Translations under genes and position numbers: made by a program | In this document: one piece after another, positions 1-11,703 of the stretch | Layout: the number at the start of each line of letters is the position of its first letter | Numbering within the stretch: the first letter of the stretch is position 1 | Assembly (NCBI RefSeq): GCF_030272615.1 | Contig: NC_081410.1 | Coordinates: 503,428,942-503,492,941, forward strand | Origin: Cryptomeria japonica | Taxonomy: Eukaryota; Streptophyta; Pinopsida; Cupressales; Cupressaceae | Reading direction: 5' to 3' | Length of the DNA stretch: 64,000 bases | Notes under the pieces: model-generated | Databases searched by the model: none | Seen by the model: only the letters and a program-made list of their open reading frames with translations | What the model was told of the DNA's origin: nothing

Positions 1-330
1 AATTTAGGTGTAGAGGAAGAAGCCATAGTTATAAATACCTTAATCTTCCTTTAGGATGATTTGCTTGGATGATTTGCTTGACTTTTCATTGTGGATGCCT
101 TCGCTCGAGATTTTCACGCACTCTAGAGATTTGAATGCTCAGTGAATGAAAAAAGGCCAAAACACTTCCTTTATAATGTTATTTTCTTCAACTACCACAT
201 TTAATGTCTGTTGATTAAGTCAAAACTTAACTCATCTATCAGTAAAGAAGTAATCCAACTTCTCACCATCAATCGAGGGTAAATTAGCATGTTTTACAGT
301 TTATTGCCATACCCCCAAAAGATTTTTTCT
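1..330 (-). other. Copia-1 sequence downstream of gag, non-coding
   Basis: No protease or other pol motif was found in these bases on the minus strand, although a protease normally follows gag in Ty1/copia. A purine run on the minus strand (plus 309-323, ccatacccccaaaag) looks like a polypurine tract. The element may therefore be gag-only, or an internal deletion may have brought gag next to the tract. The window edge prevents a decision. Confidence 0.4.
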
Positions 331-1442
331 CTAGTTAGATGAAGAATCTCCTGCTGGTGGAGTAATACTCTGTTCTACCAGTGAAGGAATAGTTTCCCTA
401 TCATTCATACAGGACTTTCTAATCCATTGTTTTGAAAATTCTTGCTTTACTTCTTCAACCTTTTCTTTACCTTTCAAACTGGGTCCTTTGTTATTTGTCA
501 GTGATGTCTCACTTCTACAAAATTTTGCAATATGTCCAATCTTATTACAAGCATAACAATTCACATTATTTTTCTGAATAGCTTTTCCATATCCTATGCT
601 GGTATGTGTTCTGCATTGATTAGGTAAGTGTCCAAATCTTCCACAAATATAATATCTTACATTCATTCTACAGTTTTCTAAGTCATGACCAATTTTGTTG
701 CATTTAGAACATTGACCGGTGGGTGCATTGGTGTTCTGATAGTTTCTAGATCTACATTGATTTTCTCTATGACCATACTTGTTACAATTAAAGCATTTTC
801 CATTGAATTTGTAAGCATTAGGTTGTCTTACCGGTTTACTATGATCATGGGTGTTTGCAGTACCGGAGCTCTCACCAACTTCAAAGCCAAGGCCATTAGT
901 GTCACCATTAGGTTTTTGATTTTTCAGCATGTCATCAAGTTCTTCTGAACTTTTCTTGAACTTCTCCTTGTGTTGATTTGTAGTAGCTAACTCATTTTCC
1001 AAAAAATCTTTCTATCTCATGAGTTCAGTTTTATCATGTTCCAAGTGTATCATATCTATTTTTAACATATCATTCTCATGACCGAGTCTTATATTTTCAT
1101 TTGCAGCATCATTGACTCTTCTAGCCAGATCATCTTCATTCTTCTTTCTATCTTCAATGTGTTTACAAATCTCATGGTCATATATTGCATCTCATTCTTC
1201 ATTGTACTGTTTACTTGTCTCAGTTTGTTCACAAGGTCATTAAGAGTTTCTTTCTCATCATTGTTACTCTGCATCTTCTCACAAAGTTATCTTCTTTTGT
1301 TCCTAGAAATACTGAGATTTTTCTGAAGTCCTTGAATGATTTCCTATGCAGCCTTCAGATCATCTTCAAGTTTCATATTCTTCAACTTTTCTGCATCATA
1401 GTCTACAAGAGATGTTTCTAGTTGCTTCCTCAAGTTTTCCAT
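331..1442 (-). pseudogene. Ty1/copia gag with four zinc knuckles (copia-1)
   Basis: This is the nucleocapsid part of a copia-type Gag, which binds element RNA inside virus-like particles. The minus strand starts at ATG 1442, 55 bases inside the primer site, with a stretch rich in Lys, Glu and Leu (likely coiled coil). A stop and at least one frameshift precede the 331-1002 frame. That frame has the phrase SEELDDMLKNQKPNGDTNGL, resembling the linker of plant copia Gags. Four CCHC knuckles follow: CFNCNKYGHRENQC, CSKCNKIGHDLENC, a degenerate one with Tyr for the first Cys (YYICGRFGHLPNQC), and CYACNKIGHIAKFC. Most copia Gags have one or two knuckles. The stop near 1346 is TAG. Not functional as it stands. 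Confidence 0.75.
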
Positions 1443-1496
1443 CTCTACCGGTGTCAAAATACTCCTCAAGTTGTTAGGCTTTTGAAAATAGAGAAC

Positions 1497-1513
1497 CATG
1501 CTTTGATACAAAT
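1497..1513 (-). other. Primer-binding site, copia-1 (degenerate)
   Basis: The minus strand directly after the LTR end reads atttgtatcaaagcatgg. It differs by one missing G and one base from the usual plant site tggtatcagagc, which pairs with initiator methionine tRNA. Its position fixes the LTR boundary at 1514. Confidence 0.6.
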
Positions 1514-2245
1514 TGTTAGGATTCCGAAAGATACGAAGGGGGGGGGGGGGTTGAATCAGTATCTTGCCAGTTAATGGATTTTCTTAACTTATTAAATGAA
1601 AAGCATTCCAAAATTGTGTACTGGTAAACAAGAATTAATGTAGTAAATAAGAACAATAAATACAACATAAAAGGCACACCATAACACAATATTTTTAACA
1701 AGGAAACCTGGTGTGGGAAAAACCTCGGTGGGATTGTGACCCACAATATTTGCTTACTGGCCAATAAGTGAATATTACTATTACAATAGGGGCCTCCACA
1801 TGCAGGAAGGCCAACTGCCTAAAGCTCACTGCTTAAATACAAAAGAGAAGTCTCACTGACTTACAAAAGTGGATTATGAAAATCCAATGTCATGTACTAC
1901 TTTGAATCAGCATCTGCTATGCCAGGTTTTGTACCGGTTTAAGCTCATATAACTTCCAAAACCTTATTCCAAACTCTACCTTAATATTCGCATCTTAGTT
2001 CTGCAATAATCTAACCATATCCGCATCTATTCTAAATGATTTACAAGAGCTCATACTTATATGAGTCATATTAAAACTTGCCTTGTCGGCTTACAAAAAG
2101 ATATTACAATTAATTACAAAATACAATAAATAAAATCTTGTCAGCCAGGATGTTGATGAACATCTTTGTCAGTGCCAGTGCTGGTGTCTATGCCTATTCC
2201 TATGTCTACAGGTGCCATAGGATTGTAAGGTTGCCATCAATGACA
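1514..2245 (-). repeat. 5' LTR of copia-1
   Basis: Read on the minus strand the 732-bp block begins TGTCATTGATGG and ends CCTAACA, so it has TGT...ACA ends. A degenerate primer site and gag follow. Near its 3' end it carries the gaggtttttcccaca block seen in plant copia LTRs and a C-tract (plus G-run at about 1540). It interrupts the copia-2 pre-integrase region at 2245/2246. The matching 3' LTR lies left of the window. Confidence 0.7.
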
Positions 2246-3446
2246 ATAACTTAAATCACCTATAATTTCTCATTGGAGTGTGCATTTGCCAACAGTGCCA
2301 AACTTGACACCTCTAGAAATTACCATAGCACCCTTAATCATCTTACATCCTATACACCTGCATCTATTAGTTTTCTCACATATAACATATTTTGTTTTAA
2401 ACCAAGGATATGCAACACACCATTAATCCTTTTTATTCTACCATCAAAAAAATTGATTCTAACTTTACCTCGACTAACAATGTCTAAATGTGAATAATCA
2501 CCGAAGTACACCTTACCTCCATTAAATTCTTCATATTCAAAAAACAAATCTCCATTCACAGTCATATGAAAAGATGCACCTGAGTCAATTAACCAGGCAT
2601 CATTACCTACATGAGTTGCCAAAGCCGCTATAAATGCATCACCATCTTCTTCCTTGGACTCAGAATCAAAATAAATCTTCTTCATTTTCTTCTTCTTTTT
2701 CTTCTTTGCAATCCTTACGGATGTGACCTAGTTTATGACAATTCCAGCAAGTGACTTTGGACTTTTGAGGAGATTTCAACCTCCCTCTCGATTTGGACTT
2801 AGCGTGCTTCTCATTCTTCTTTCCTTTCTCCTTAGGTCTTCCATGAACAGTTAGGGCTTCCTTCAAACTGTGGGATACCTTCATTCGTATCTCTTCACCA
2901 AGTAGGGCACCCACTACATCTTCAGACTTCAAAACAACATAAGTACTACCAATTGCCAGAACAATAAAATCCCACAAATCAGGCAAAGAACAAAGAAAGA
3001 TCTAGAATTTCTCCTCCTCGTTCATCTTAACACCGACAAATACTAATTGAGCCACCAACATATTGAGTGCTTCCAGGTGGTTTGCAACTCATCCACCCTC
3101 TTCCATATTCAAGGAATACAATTTCTTCCTTAAGAAAATATGATTTAATAAAGATTTTTCTTTATACATTTCATCAAGCTTAGTCCATAGCTTCTTTGCA
3201 ATGTTTTTATTCGTGGACATTGATCGGAACAGAGTCTGCCAGAAACAGTCTGATTACACCCTTGGCTTTTTGGTACATAATATCATGTTGAGCCACCACA
3301 GTAGGATCTGAGGGCCTTTGGACATTTGCATCAGCAACATCCCATATATCTCAATCTATTAGCAGATCTTCCATCTTTAGCTTCCACATCTCAAAATTTG
3401 TTCCATTGAATTTCTCCACCTCTATTTTCCCTAACGAACTTGCCAT
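2246..3446 (-). pseudogene. Ty1/copia gag-protease (copia-2), broken
   Basis: The minus strand encodes the front half of a copia polyprotein. It starts at ATG 3446 (MASSLGKIEVEKFNGTNF). A UBN2-type Gag core with EKSLLNHIFLRKKLYSLNM and a CSLPDLWD motif follows, then one zinc knuckle (CWNCHKLGHIRKDC, about 2710), then the retroviral-type aspartic protease with WLIDSGASFHMT (about 2590) and the pre-integrase start up to 2246. The catalytic DSG is kept. Stops and frameshifts in the Gag part (for example near 3340 and 3090) inactivate it. Copia-1 insertion removed integrase, reverse transcriptase and RNase H from this window. Confidence 0.85.
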
Positions 3447-3556
3447 TTGAAAATTCCTGCAACAAGATCAAAAAGTGTCTATTGCAAATGCTCACACTCA
3501 AATTTGGATTAGTTCAAAAAACCCAACAATCCACAACTGAAACCAAAGGTGATCAA

Positions 3557-3570
3557 GCTCTGATACCACT
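3557..3570 (-). other. Primer-binding site, copia-2
   Basis: Plus-strand gctctgatacca is the complement of tggtatcagagc, the initiator-Met tRNA site of plant LTR elements. It lies next to the LTR and 110 bases before the gag ATG. Confidence 0.85.
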
Positions 3571-4025
3571 TGTAAGGAAGTTAAGTAGCAGAACAACTTC
3601 CTAAACTAACCTTGAGAGGAGGGTAATATGAAAATTTTTACAGATCGTCACAACAATTACAAAAAAAAATAGATATAATAACATTCAAACCATAACACTG
3701 TGATTTACATGGGGAAAACCCTTTGGGGAGAAAAACCCCACACTCTGAAAGCCACCCAATATATTATTCTGCAATAAAAAATAGATTACAATATATGTAC
3801 ATAGAAATCTCTTTGTAGGAGTATCACTAATCAAATATTTAGAGGTAACTCAATAGCTATAAGACTCTTACACACAACCTCTATCTCACGCACCTCATAT
3901 ATAGGAGATACAATACAAGAAACTGTCAAATGGTATTACAAAACCATGGGGTAAAACCACCCAATAAGGTGTAGCTAGCCTTATCTCCCTTTTAGATGCC
4001 CTATGACATGTCCCTCCCTTTTACA
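3571..4025 (-). repeat. 5' LTR of copia-2
   Basis: The boundary at 3571 is fixed by the adjacent primer site. On the minus strand the LTR ends CTTCCTTACA. The outer end at 4025 (minus-strand TGTAAAAGGG) is a best guess from TGT...ACA ends, giving about 455 bp. Internally it has the typical copia block with paired ggggtttttctcc and gggttttcccc at about 3713-3745. The 3' copy is not in the window. Confidence 0.6.
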
Positions 4026-5767
4026 ACTCATTTGTGTGTCTGATGTATTTTTTATTTCCTATTTCAGGAGTACAAACTTTCGAAGGCCATAACTTGAGAA
4101 TCGTGTGTCCTATTGTCGAATCGTTTTTAAGTGCTGATAAGCTCGCAAAGTTTTCTATTGCCTCGTAAATGGCTACGTCATTTCGACCTAATTTTTAGGG
4201 AATTTATGGGCCTCTAGAGTCCTAAAAATCAAATTTAAACCTTTCATTGGTCCCCTCCAAAATAGAAAATTTAATATCTTCAAAACTAGATGTGATCTTG
4301 TGACGTAACTTTACTGGAATACTTATCTAGCCAACCAGAAGCTTTGGGGAGAATTTCATGCTCAAATGAAAACTTACTCTAAATATTAACCTCATGTAAA
4401 TGCAAGGTTCAGACACCATTTTCCCAGCAATGCCATGGTGAGACCCATCCAAACTTCTTAAAACATCCTCCAATGCATATTTGGGCCAAAATAATATGAT
4501 ACAACCAAGATAACTCAATCAGACACACTTAAACATAACACAACTAAATGTCCAGAATATGAAACAACAAAGTTCTCATAGGGACCAAGGAAACCACTAG
4601 AGAAGCACATTGAGAATACTACACGAGCCATAAAATAACATCCACCAAACCACAAAAAAATCTACAACATATCTAAAGGTCACCGAAGACTTTCTAGACT
4701 AGTTTGGCAGACATACTTATTGTTGGAGAACAAAGATAATAATCCGAACTAAAATACCACAACCAACACCAAAAAATACCAAACTCAATTTGCAACACAA
4801 ACCATAATTGAAACAACCGAGAGCATATCCGGACCAGAATCCATTCGGATAACCAAGTTTGACATTAATGACAACCATACAAGCTCATGCATCCATCCAT
4901 CCCCCCCTTTATGATTGATGACAACACTTGAAAAATTTGATCAATAGTTTCATCAATCTCACAACAACTCTCTCTCCAATCTCACAACTCTCTCTTTCCC
5001 TTTGACATCAAAGACAAAGGGCATTGCATGACATAGTAACCAACACACACCATTTCTCCCCTTAGGAGCAATAAAAACATCAATCTAGGAGATAAATAAT
5101 AAGAATTGAATCTCCCATTTGAAAGATGCTCCACTATGTAGAGATATATTCCAATCTTACTTCCTTCTCTGCAACCTTCTCCCTTAAGAAATGATAATGG
5201 ATTTATATATGTTTTTTCCTTCAATGCATTGGGTATGTGCAGGATTATGGTGGGCCAAACTAATCCCTTAAGTGACAATAAAAATTTAAAAAAATAGAGT
5301 TAGGCAACATGACATAAAGATTTAAATAAGTTATCAACATTAGGCAACTTGACGTAAAGATTTAAACAAGTTATCAACATTATTTCAAAAATATATAAGA
5401 ATAAAAATTGTTGCAAATTGAATGTAGTTTCTAAGCTACTAGTTATTTTCTAAAAAAAAAAGTAAATCTTTTTGGCAAAAATTTGAAATTTCAATGGAGT
5501 AGTACTAAAATTTTAGGAAAAAGATAAGAAGCAGGTGTCTATCTGACGAGCCACAATCAAATCACAATATTTTCTAATAAGATTTTAGATATAAGTAGAA
5601 GAATCGTGTCTGAATGTGACACACTATTTTGTAATTTTTTTAAAAGTAAATAATTAATTATGAACTTTTTACTACATTAAAAATATAAAAAAAAATTGTA
5701 TGTCTGACCACCATAACTTGGTCAAAAATTAATGAAATACATTTTTTTTAATCCTATGGTATGTAAT
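4026..5767. other. Non-coding stretch, no recognised feature
   Basis: AT-rich sequence with only short, unconvincing open frames on both strands. No transposon protein motif, LTR end or splice-ordered frame was recognised. The only internal structure noted is the 40-bp duplication at 5300-5379. The right border is where similarity to the Tat-1 LTR begins. Confidence 0.4.
5300..5379. repeat. Tandem duplication, 40-bp unit
   Basis: Two adjacent copies begin ttaggcaac at 5300 and 5340 and differ at about three positions. Simple local duplication in AT-rich DNA. Confidence 0.8.
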
Positions 5768-8216
5768 GCAGAGGACCAGGCCATTGGATATCCCAATCCT
5801 AGGGATCTGGGGCCTGTTTCTGGGTCTAAGACTATGTGTGGAAGTTCTGACTTTCCCAAAGTCTTTTGCTCCGTTGGATTTCTATACCTGCACCCACAAC
5901 TTGAAAAATGGTGTTTGGTCAGCTATATAGGATTTTTTCTTAGTTAAACTCCTTGTTTTGGTGATTTCCACCTCCACAAATAGCCAATAAAATATTGAAA
6001 TATGTGTGTGTCTTATAATCTCATGTGTTTACAAGATCCTAATGAGCTAGAATGTAGAATTTAGAGTTCTACCCTATGTTGAATACAAACCCTAAATGAA
6101 CATAATGTAAATAAGGATGCTTCAAATAACAAATTTAATAATGGATCTAAAGAAATAACATAGATATGAAAATAAGTGTTGTGAAACTCATATAAAGATA
6201 CAAAAATAACATGAAACCATACCAAACCCTAAGGAAAGGTACAAACCAATCAATAGTCTAGTGATATCCTCTTATTCTTCAATATCTTCAAAGATTCAAT
6301 GGGTGATGAAAAGGATTAATGAAAACTTGATGGATTTTTGATTTATCAATTGAAGACTTCACATAACCTACACTTTCACTTCACGAGTGGCTCCTTCAAT
6401 TGCTAGAGTTGTTGGGTCCTTCAAATGAGGAAAGGAAAGGTTATATATATGAAATCCTTGTTAGACTTGTGTGAATATTATCATTATTGTCATTGATGTC
6501 AAATTAGTTATCCGATTTGGTTCGGATGGTATATTTGAATGATAGGATGTTATATATGTATGCATAGTTGGTGTGTGAAAATGATCTATGTAGTTTTGGT
6601 ATTGTTGGGATATGATGCAATAAGGTGTAGATGATATATTGGAGTCATTTCCAGAAGATCCTCATCTTAAAAATCCCGAGTTATGTTTACACTAGTCCTG
6701 GTATAAATTGTGTGTTTCGATATTAGCTATTTCAATTATGCCAGTTGTATCTTTTATGTCTCGTGGTTCGATATCTTTGGTATGCATGACATTCGTTATT
6801 TGGAGTTTGGAGTTGTTGTTCTTGGAATTGTGTGTTTATGGGTCAACATCTATGGGTCTGGTTGACCCCTATTAGTAAATGAATTATGTAAAGGAAGCAT
6901 ATAGAGATCTTGCAGAGGACGACTTAGCTATCATATTTATGTTTAAGGCTTTACTGGATAATGTGTTGAGCTTGTCCGAAACATTATCCCGGTATGTAAT
7001 CTTTTCGATATGTATAGAGAAGTGTGTGAATGCATGGATAACAAGAGATATGAGTGGCAATGTGTGAAGTGTGAGCAAAGAAGTTGGATCAGAGTTAGAG
7101 TGTAGAGCAATGTTGTAGTAATCCTCCACCGGATCTGTTGCAAGAAATTGGTTTGCCAAAGAAGAGTTATAGTAATCCTTCACTGGATCTGTTGTAGGTT
7201 TTTGTGGATAGTTGTACAGAGATATTTTACTAGATCTATTGTAGGTTTCATGAGTTGTGATCTGAGCTTAACTTGGGACTGATTTCATGCATTTGGAGAT
7301 GCCACTTTCTTTAGTTAATTTATACTTGTTGTAGTGAGCATTCTAGCAATAAGCCGCCTTTGTAATCTTGTAGTGAGCATTCCAACAGTGAGCCATTTTT
7401 GTAATCTAGCAGTGAGCCTAGTAGAAGTGAGCCACCTAACTTGGAAACACCATATAACTAGTTATATCATCTTGAGCGTTAACACTCCGTGGTTTTTCCC
7501 ATTTGGGTTTTCCACATATAAAATCCAATGTTCCATTTGTGGTTGTCTTTTCATGTTTATTATGCATTTGTTGTTTCATGCTTGATATGCTTAACTGGTG
7601 AATTTAGTACATCTATAAAAGGTCTAGTTTTGGAGAAAGTGTTGAATCAGTACGAATACTGATTCACCCCCCCTCTCAGTATTACGGTCCTTTCAACCAA
7701 TCCAACAACCCTAACTTTGTTTTTGATCATAGGCTGACCTAGAATTGATATATTTTTGTACGAAGTTGGATTTAAACATTATAATATCGCCAAAACATGA
7801 TCCCGAAATTCAGGGACTAAAACTTGGGACCAGAGCAAATCATCCTGGTCCGACCAACTTTTTTCTGAACTTTTAGGGATGCAAGGTATCATGATTGTAA
7901 GGTGATTCCCAGCTCGATGCGACAACTCAAGGTATTTAGATATGCGAAATCGAGCTTTAAAGGTTGAAATAAGAACTAATTAGGGTTTTGATGAATTAAT
8001 TAATTAAAAGGATAACACAAAAAGGGGCACACTTAGGGTTAAGGGCCCAATTTTATGATGTGTGGAGTGATAAAAGAGGAATTTATGTTTAATTAAATTG
8101 ATTAATTGAATGCTTAAAGGGAATTTAAAATGCAAAATGCAACACACTAAGGTAGGTGTTGACCTAAGCGTGAAATTGCACCACCCAATTAAGGGTGTAC
8201 AATTTATGACACTACA
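5768..8216 (-). repeat. 3' LTR of Tat-1, truncated and interrupted
   Basis: Matches 22384-23552 along its length, for example the blocks around gatctggggcctg, ggttatatat and agggcccaattttatgatg. It lacks the last roughly 400 bases of the LTR, those at 21953-22384 in the other copy. The minus-strand start TGTAGTGTCATAAATTG at 8216 follows a purine-rich stretch (agtggaggctaaa) that could be the polypurine tract. The LTR is split by the copia LTR at 6458-7698. Confidence 0.8.
6458..7698 (+). mobile_element. Solo copia LTR inside the Tat-1 LTR
   Basis: Comparison with the uninterrupted Tat-1 LTR (around 23045) shows an extra 1.24 kb here. It is flanked by AATCC at 6453-6457 and 7699-7703, a likely 5-bp target duplication. 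It starts TTGTTAGACTTG and ends GGTCCTTTCAACC, so the terminal TG...CA is slightly altered. It contains the copia LTR block gtggtttttccc (about 7489) and the ctgattcacccccc end (about 7660). Short internal repeats lie at 7331-7430 (gtagtgagcatt, about 39-bp spacing) and at 7113 and 7170 (tagtaatcct). No internal coding region is present, so it is probably the product of LTR-LTR recombination. Confidence 0.75.
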
Positions 8217-9472
8217 TTTAGCCTCCACTTTAGTGGTTATATAACACTAAGTACATATGCAATCTAAAGAATAGAAAAGTAAACATTAATGAAAAAGGAT
8301 ATATCCATAAGGTGTCGAATGAAGCGCCCATTGATATCTGTAGTATACTGTTAGGAATGACATCCTACAAAACCACATTGTTTGATGAAATCACAAAATC
8401 AACTAAATTATAACGAATGATGAAATTCATGGGTAGCTATATTCCCCCCTATTTCAATTTTCTCATTACTGGGTTGAAATAGGGTATCATGTTTACCACA
8501 TCGAATTGTGAATTTTTTTATGACAAATGCTCACAACAATGTTTGATACAAGATCAAAATTAATGGAGAATCATTTGGTAAGAAAGAGACCTAAACCATA
8601 ATTCCAACACAACCAAGAGTGTGAGAATTGGACCTCTCTAACACAAGATGCGAAAGATTACGAGTTTTGAAAAGAAACTACCTTTTAAATAATGAAAAAT
8701 GAGTAAGAGACCATTATTCAAAGACATACACCTAAGAGAATAGAGTGAATCTTTGATAAAGATAACATTTTTAAAAAGAGGAGATCTTCTCCCATATTTA
8801 GGAAAAGAGGATTATTAGTGAAAGATTGCACACTTTTACTAAGGAGAGATCATTCTTGAAAGATGTATTATTTCAAATAGAGAATATGTACTACATAAGG
8901 AACACATATATTCTATGCAAGAAATGACATCAAATGAAAAATGCAACTCAACAAAGGAAAGATGAATCATTGGAAAACAAAGGTAGAAGATTTAAATATC
9001 ACCCTTGTCCTGCAAGCATAGAGGCAAGGGAAACAAAGAGGGATCATTTATAAAATAAACACTCTTCTAAAAGAAGGATAGAGATCCTCATCAAGGATAA
9101 GCACATTCACAACATAGAAGGGTTCATTATAAAAGATACCACTCAATGAAGAAAATTATTATAGACGTCCAACACTAAGGAATAGGTCCCCATTAATGAT
9201 ATGTACTTATGATCCTCATCAAAGATACTTGTTCTAATAAGAGGAAGGAGATCCTCAATAGGGATATAAACCTCCACAGTCAATAATAAATCCTCATAGA
9301 AGATATTACTTCACAAAATGAAAAGTTTTCATCTTAAGAAGTAGAGATTTTTGAAATCATTCTTGCCTCCATACATAGAGATAAGAGATGGGACAAGAAG
9401 AAAAGACTATTATGTTTCTTCCAAAGTATGATTACATATGAAATTGTATTATCATGAATGAAAATGAGCCCC
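8217..9472 (-). other. Tat-1 interior, 3' untranslated part
   Basis: No frame with recognisable motifs. The plus strand is A-rich with degenerate short repeats (variants of gagatcctcat and aaagatac). By nesting it joins 18461 across the chromovirus, so it is the 3' end of the Tat-1 interior. Confidence 0.55.
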
Positions 9473-11636
9473 TGATAGGGAGTTTGGTAGAAAAGTACTC
9501 AAAAGGACAATTTGCTCAATAGGCCATAGAAGGAAATAAGATGCATAGTTTGTGTCTGCTCCTTATGTTTGCAAACATCTAGCTTAGTCCTACTTGATAG
9601 GTCTCTCTCCAAGTCTTCACTAACAAACTCCCCTATTGGTGTTGGCTCACACCCATGCTCCAAATCTACTCAAATTGCTCACTCCATCCATCTACACACC
9701 CTCAATCTCAGTTCTTTACCATTCAACCCTCTATTTCAAAGTTCTTTAGGAGTCTTTTACATGTACATGTAGGGGAAACAAAGTTTTGTTCAAGTTATGA
9801 TGTTCACAATTCAGTTGAAGGCACATAGCCTTAGCCTACTCAACTGAACAACCAAGGGTCAAAAATCCAATTGAGGCCATGCACTCTCCAAGGTCCTATT
9901 GGTCATTTGATTTACTTTTTTAAAAATTTCACACCAAGTCTCAAGAGCCCCAAACTCCTCTTTGCAATCAGGTTCTAGAAAAATGTGTGTTATGCAACAA
10001 AAAGGGCTACTAGCCCGTGGAGGCCTAATTGGCCTAGTTTTGCTCACCCTGCCCAATGGTGGGCTTCTTGACCATGGGAGATGATTTGGATGGTGTGGAA
10101 TAAGTCTAGGTTGAGATATTTTTGTGGTTTTAGGCTTCCTCAACCTGTTTTAGTGATTGTCCACTATTTTAGGCATAAGCATAGGGTTTCATGAGGGTTT
10201 TGAGGATGTAAGGCTTGTTTTGCCAACTCCTTGATGTATCAAGGCATAAAAATGACTAAGTAGGTCTGCCCCAACTTGGAGACCACTATACAATGCCTTT
10301 AATTTTTTCATTTTTCCAAACACTTGGCAAGCCTTTGAGGAAGTAGAAAAAAATTGACACTTTCACTGTCAAAAACTGCTCTTTTACCAGTCAGCTGCTG
10401 CCACTTCTTTGGACCTGCATATCAAGGAGTTTGTACTAGAGATATACCTCAATGAGGTATGAAAAACAACAATAAATCTTCCCATTACATTTCCTTTAGA
10501 GTTACAAGGCTTGGATAATTATTTTGAAGCATTCCATTTGGCATTTTGACAAACATAGTTGCAAAAACAGTGAACTCACTATTTGCTTACAAATTGAGAA
10601 TATTTTTAAACGGAACAAGCTACTCTAATAAACCAAAATAATTCTCAACACCCTTGGTCACATGTCTAGACCTCTGCCTCATTCATTTGTTCACTCCAAA
10701 TTTCTTTTGGGTTCAAATCTTGAGTTTTTGTTCATGCTACTAGCCTAATAACCAATATTTGCCTAGTATTCACTCAAGTTCTTCTTCCAACCACACTCTT
10801 GGAAAAAAATAGACAATATGTAAAGTATATACATGAATGCCAACTTGAATGAATCCATATTGTGGGATCCCAAGCATGGATTAGTCAAGTGGAGTCATTT
10901 TGGAGCTTCAAACCCTTGACAGGGCAACAAGCACCCATTTTTAGAAATAATTTTGTAAAATCAAACATTTTGAAGAAACCAATGCCACAATCAACTACCA
11001 ATAATTACACAAATACCATGAACACTTTACCAAAGGTACAATATGGATTAAGAAGGTACAGTATGGACCGTTTCGCTAAAAGATACAAAAAAACAAGTCA
11101 TAAAGCCATTATTTTCTGATTTTATTGAAGAAACTTTGGTTTTAATAATCACCAACCCTTTTCAAAGAAAAGAAAGGTGTTTTTATAGTCCACAAATTTT
11201 CTTATCAAGCTCAATATGGACTAGAAGCTTCCATAACCATGTTTTGCAAGAAAAACACAAAAATTGACAATTTTGACAACTTTTTGAGCCAAATGACAAC
11301 ATTTCTTGCTCAAAAAGGCATTTTGGACAATCTAACCTTGTCAACTTGTCTAATAAACTTAGACATGCCTAAAAAAACCTAACAAACATGTTCCAATGCT
11401 TTGGAAAGCATTAGAAGACCTTTTTGGCAATTTTGCACATTTATGCCAAAATTTGTCAACTCAAGGCCTGAAATGCAAGATTTAATCTCTTAAGCCCAAA
11501 ATGAGATCCAAACCTCTAAAAATGACTCATTAAAACTTAAAACAACATAAAAAAACCTATCACAAGACATTACAAAAATGAAAGCATTAAAAACTCAAAA
11601 AATGGGAGTTTTACTCAACTAGGTGCTCCTGCACCA
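9473..11636 (-). repeat. 3' LTR of chromovirus 1
   Basis: Plus-strand ends are TGATAGGGAG and GCTCCTGCACCA, matching the right LTR along the whole length. On the minus strand it begins TGGTGCAGGAGCACC, which folds as a small hairpin (GGTGC, loop AGGA, GCACC). No gene lies inside; short open frames in it recur in the other LTR copy. Confidence 0.9.
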
Positions 11637-11651
11637 TACTCCCCCAAAAAC
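11637..11651 (-). other. Polypurine tract, chromovirus 1
   Basis: On the minus strand tttttgggggagta directly precedes the 3' LTR start, as expected for the primer of plus-strand DNA synthesis. Confidence 0.75.
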
Positions 11652-11703
11652 AAAGAAGTCATGTGACTCCTTGAGGAAGTAAAGAAGAAGGAATGCCAAC
11701 TAT

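Noticed and set aside
5732-5947. Small plus-strand frame that recurs at 22337-22600
   Set aside because: Both copies lie inside the two Tat-1 LTRs, so the similarity is LTR repetition and not a conserved gene.
9569-9772. 67-codon frame that recurs at 16396-16599
   Set aside because: Located at the same place in both LTRs of chromovirus 1; explained by the LTR pair.
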